64,000 nt of DNA from Burkholderiales bacterium (GTDB taxonomy: Bacteria; Pseudomonadota; Gammaproteobacteria; Burkholderiales; Burkholderiaceae_C), in contig JACPUE010000028.1 of assembly GCA_016192425.1 (NCBI GenBank), positions 62,001 through 126,000 on the forward strand, written 5' to 3'. The notes beneath the pieces were generated by a model. It ran no database searches and was not told the origin of the DNA. It was given only the letters and a program-made list of their open reading frames with translations. How positions within the stretch are numbered: the first letter of the stretch is position 1; the number at the start of each line of letters is the position of its first letter. Below, one piece after another: positions 63,865 through 64,000 of this stretch. The position numbers were made by a program, and so were the translations under genes.

Positions 63865-64000
63865 TCATTCGATAATTTCGCGAAAACTGGCGTAGTGGTC
63901 GCTGGTGTAGTAGCAGGCGTCCGGCGTCCGGGGCTGCAAGCCACCACACACAATGCGCCGGGCACCCCGGGTGCGTGCACCAGGCGTTCTGACGGTGTAC
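63865..64000 (-). CDS. Barnase-like guanyl-specific ribonuclease, C-terminal end (partial)
   Basis: The last 44 codons of a ribonuclease N1/T1 (barnase) family gene, with its 5' end outside the window. Visible are Y-T-V-R-T-P-G-A-R-T-R-G-A-R-R-I-V, C-G-G ... D-A-C-Y-Y-T-S-D-H-Y-A-S-F-R-E-I. The R of T-R-G-A-R-R and H of S-D-H-Y are the catalytic Arg and His positions of this fold; the catalytic Glu would be upstream. Barnase-like RNases are secreted and cleave RNA after guanosine. The barstar gene follows after 126 bp. Confidence 0.88.
   Translation of the reverse strand, partial: YTVRTPGARTRGARRIVCGGLQPRTPDACYYTSDHYASFREIIE

Overview
The window is GC-rich, densely coding DNA from a betaproteobacterium. 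Gene order and protein types (mreB-mreC-mreD-mrdA divergent from gatC-gatA-gatB, tkt-gap, ilvE next to a small CHCC zinc-finger gene and LPS glycosyltransferases, radA, a DcaP-type porin) and two intergenic repeat families point to the Comamonadaceae (Burkholderiales), most likely an Acidovorax-like organism. This assignment rests on recognition, not on a search. No rRNA, tRNA, CRISPR array, transposase or phage gene was seen.

Layout. 1-4.8 kb: end of a tyrosine phosphatase gene, a methyltransferase, a DTW-domain tRNA-modifying enzyme, an epimerase/nitroreductase pair and a divergent LysR regulator. 4.9-14.4 kb: an accessory defence region. It is a type I restriction-modification locus in the order hsdR-hsdS ... 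hsdM, and between hsdS and hsdM lie a HipA-like kinase gene overlapping a DUF3037 gene, a broken GIY-YIG/DUF4357 nuclease gene, a Phd-VapC toxin-antitoxin pair and a divergent AbrB-PIN pair. 14.5-22 kb: pirin, SlyD-like PPIase, a stress cluster (two phosphoribosyltransferases, universal stress protein, YqhD-type aldehyde reductase), a glutamine-amidotransferase-like hydrolase, an HPF-like protein, SlyX and a branched-chain-type binding protein. 22-31.4 kb: tkt-gap, a sugar nucleotidyltransferase-pepP pair, and an Mce/MlaE-type lipid ABC transport operon with its own lipoprotein. 31.6-39.1 kb: GMC oxidoreductase, TauE/SafE permease, a polar amino-acid ABC transporter, a DcaP-like porin and an EamA exporter. 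39.1-47.2 kb: the cell-shape operon mreBCD-mrdA and the divergent gatCAB amidotransferase operon. 47.2-56 kb: pyrE, exonuclease III, a GspE/PilB-type ATPase, Lrp/rhtA, MBL hydrolase, M48 protease, AmpG-like permease. 56-64 kb: an OmpR-type two-component system, an LPS/ilvE operon, radA, and a barnase-barstar pair cut by the window edge.

Two dispersed repeat families run through the window. Family A is a roughly 55-60 bp AT-richer element (core like TAGCTGCTTGCGC); copies lie between genes and also form the ends of genes. One copy encodes the signal peptide of the Mce-system lipoprotein, and others supply C-terminal codons. Family B is a roughly 80-125 bp very GC-rich palindromic element; it sits after the SlyD gene, inside the lipid-transport operon, and between the response-regulator and sensor-kinase genes.

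The most interesting block is 7.8-12.9 kb, where the restriction locus carries a HipA-like kinase/DUF3037 pair and two PIN-toxin modules. The pair is the best candidate here for a poorly described defence or toxin-antitoxin function.
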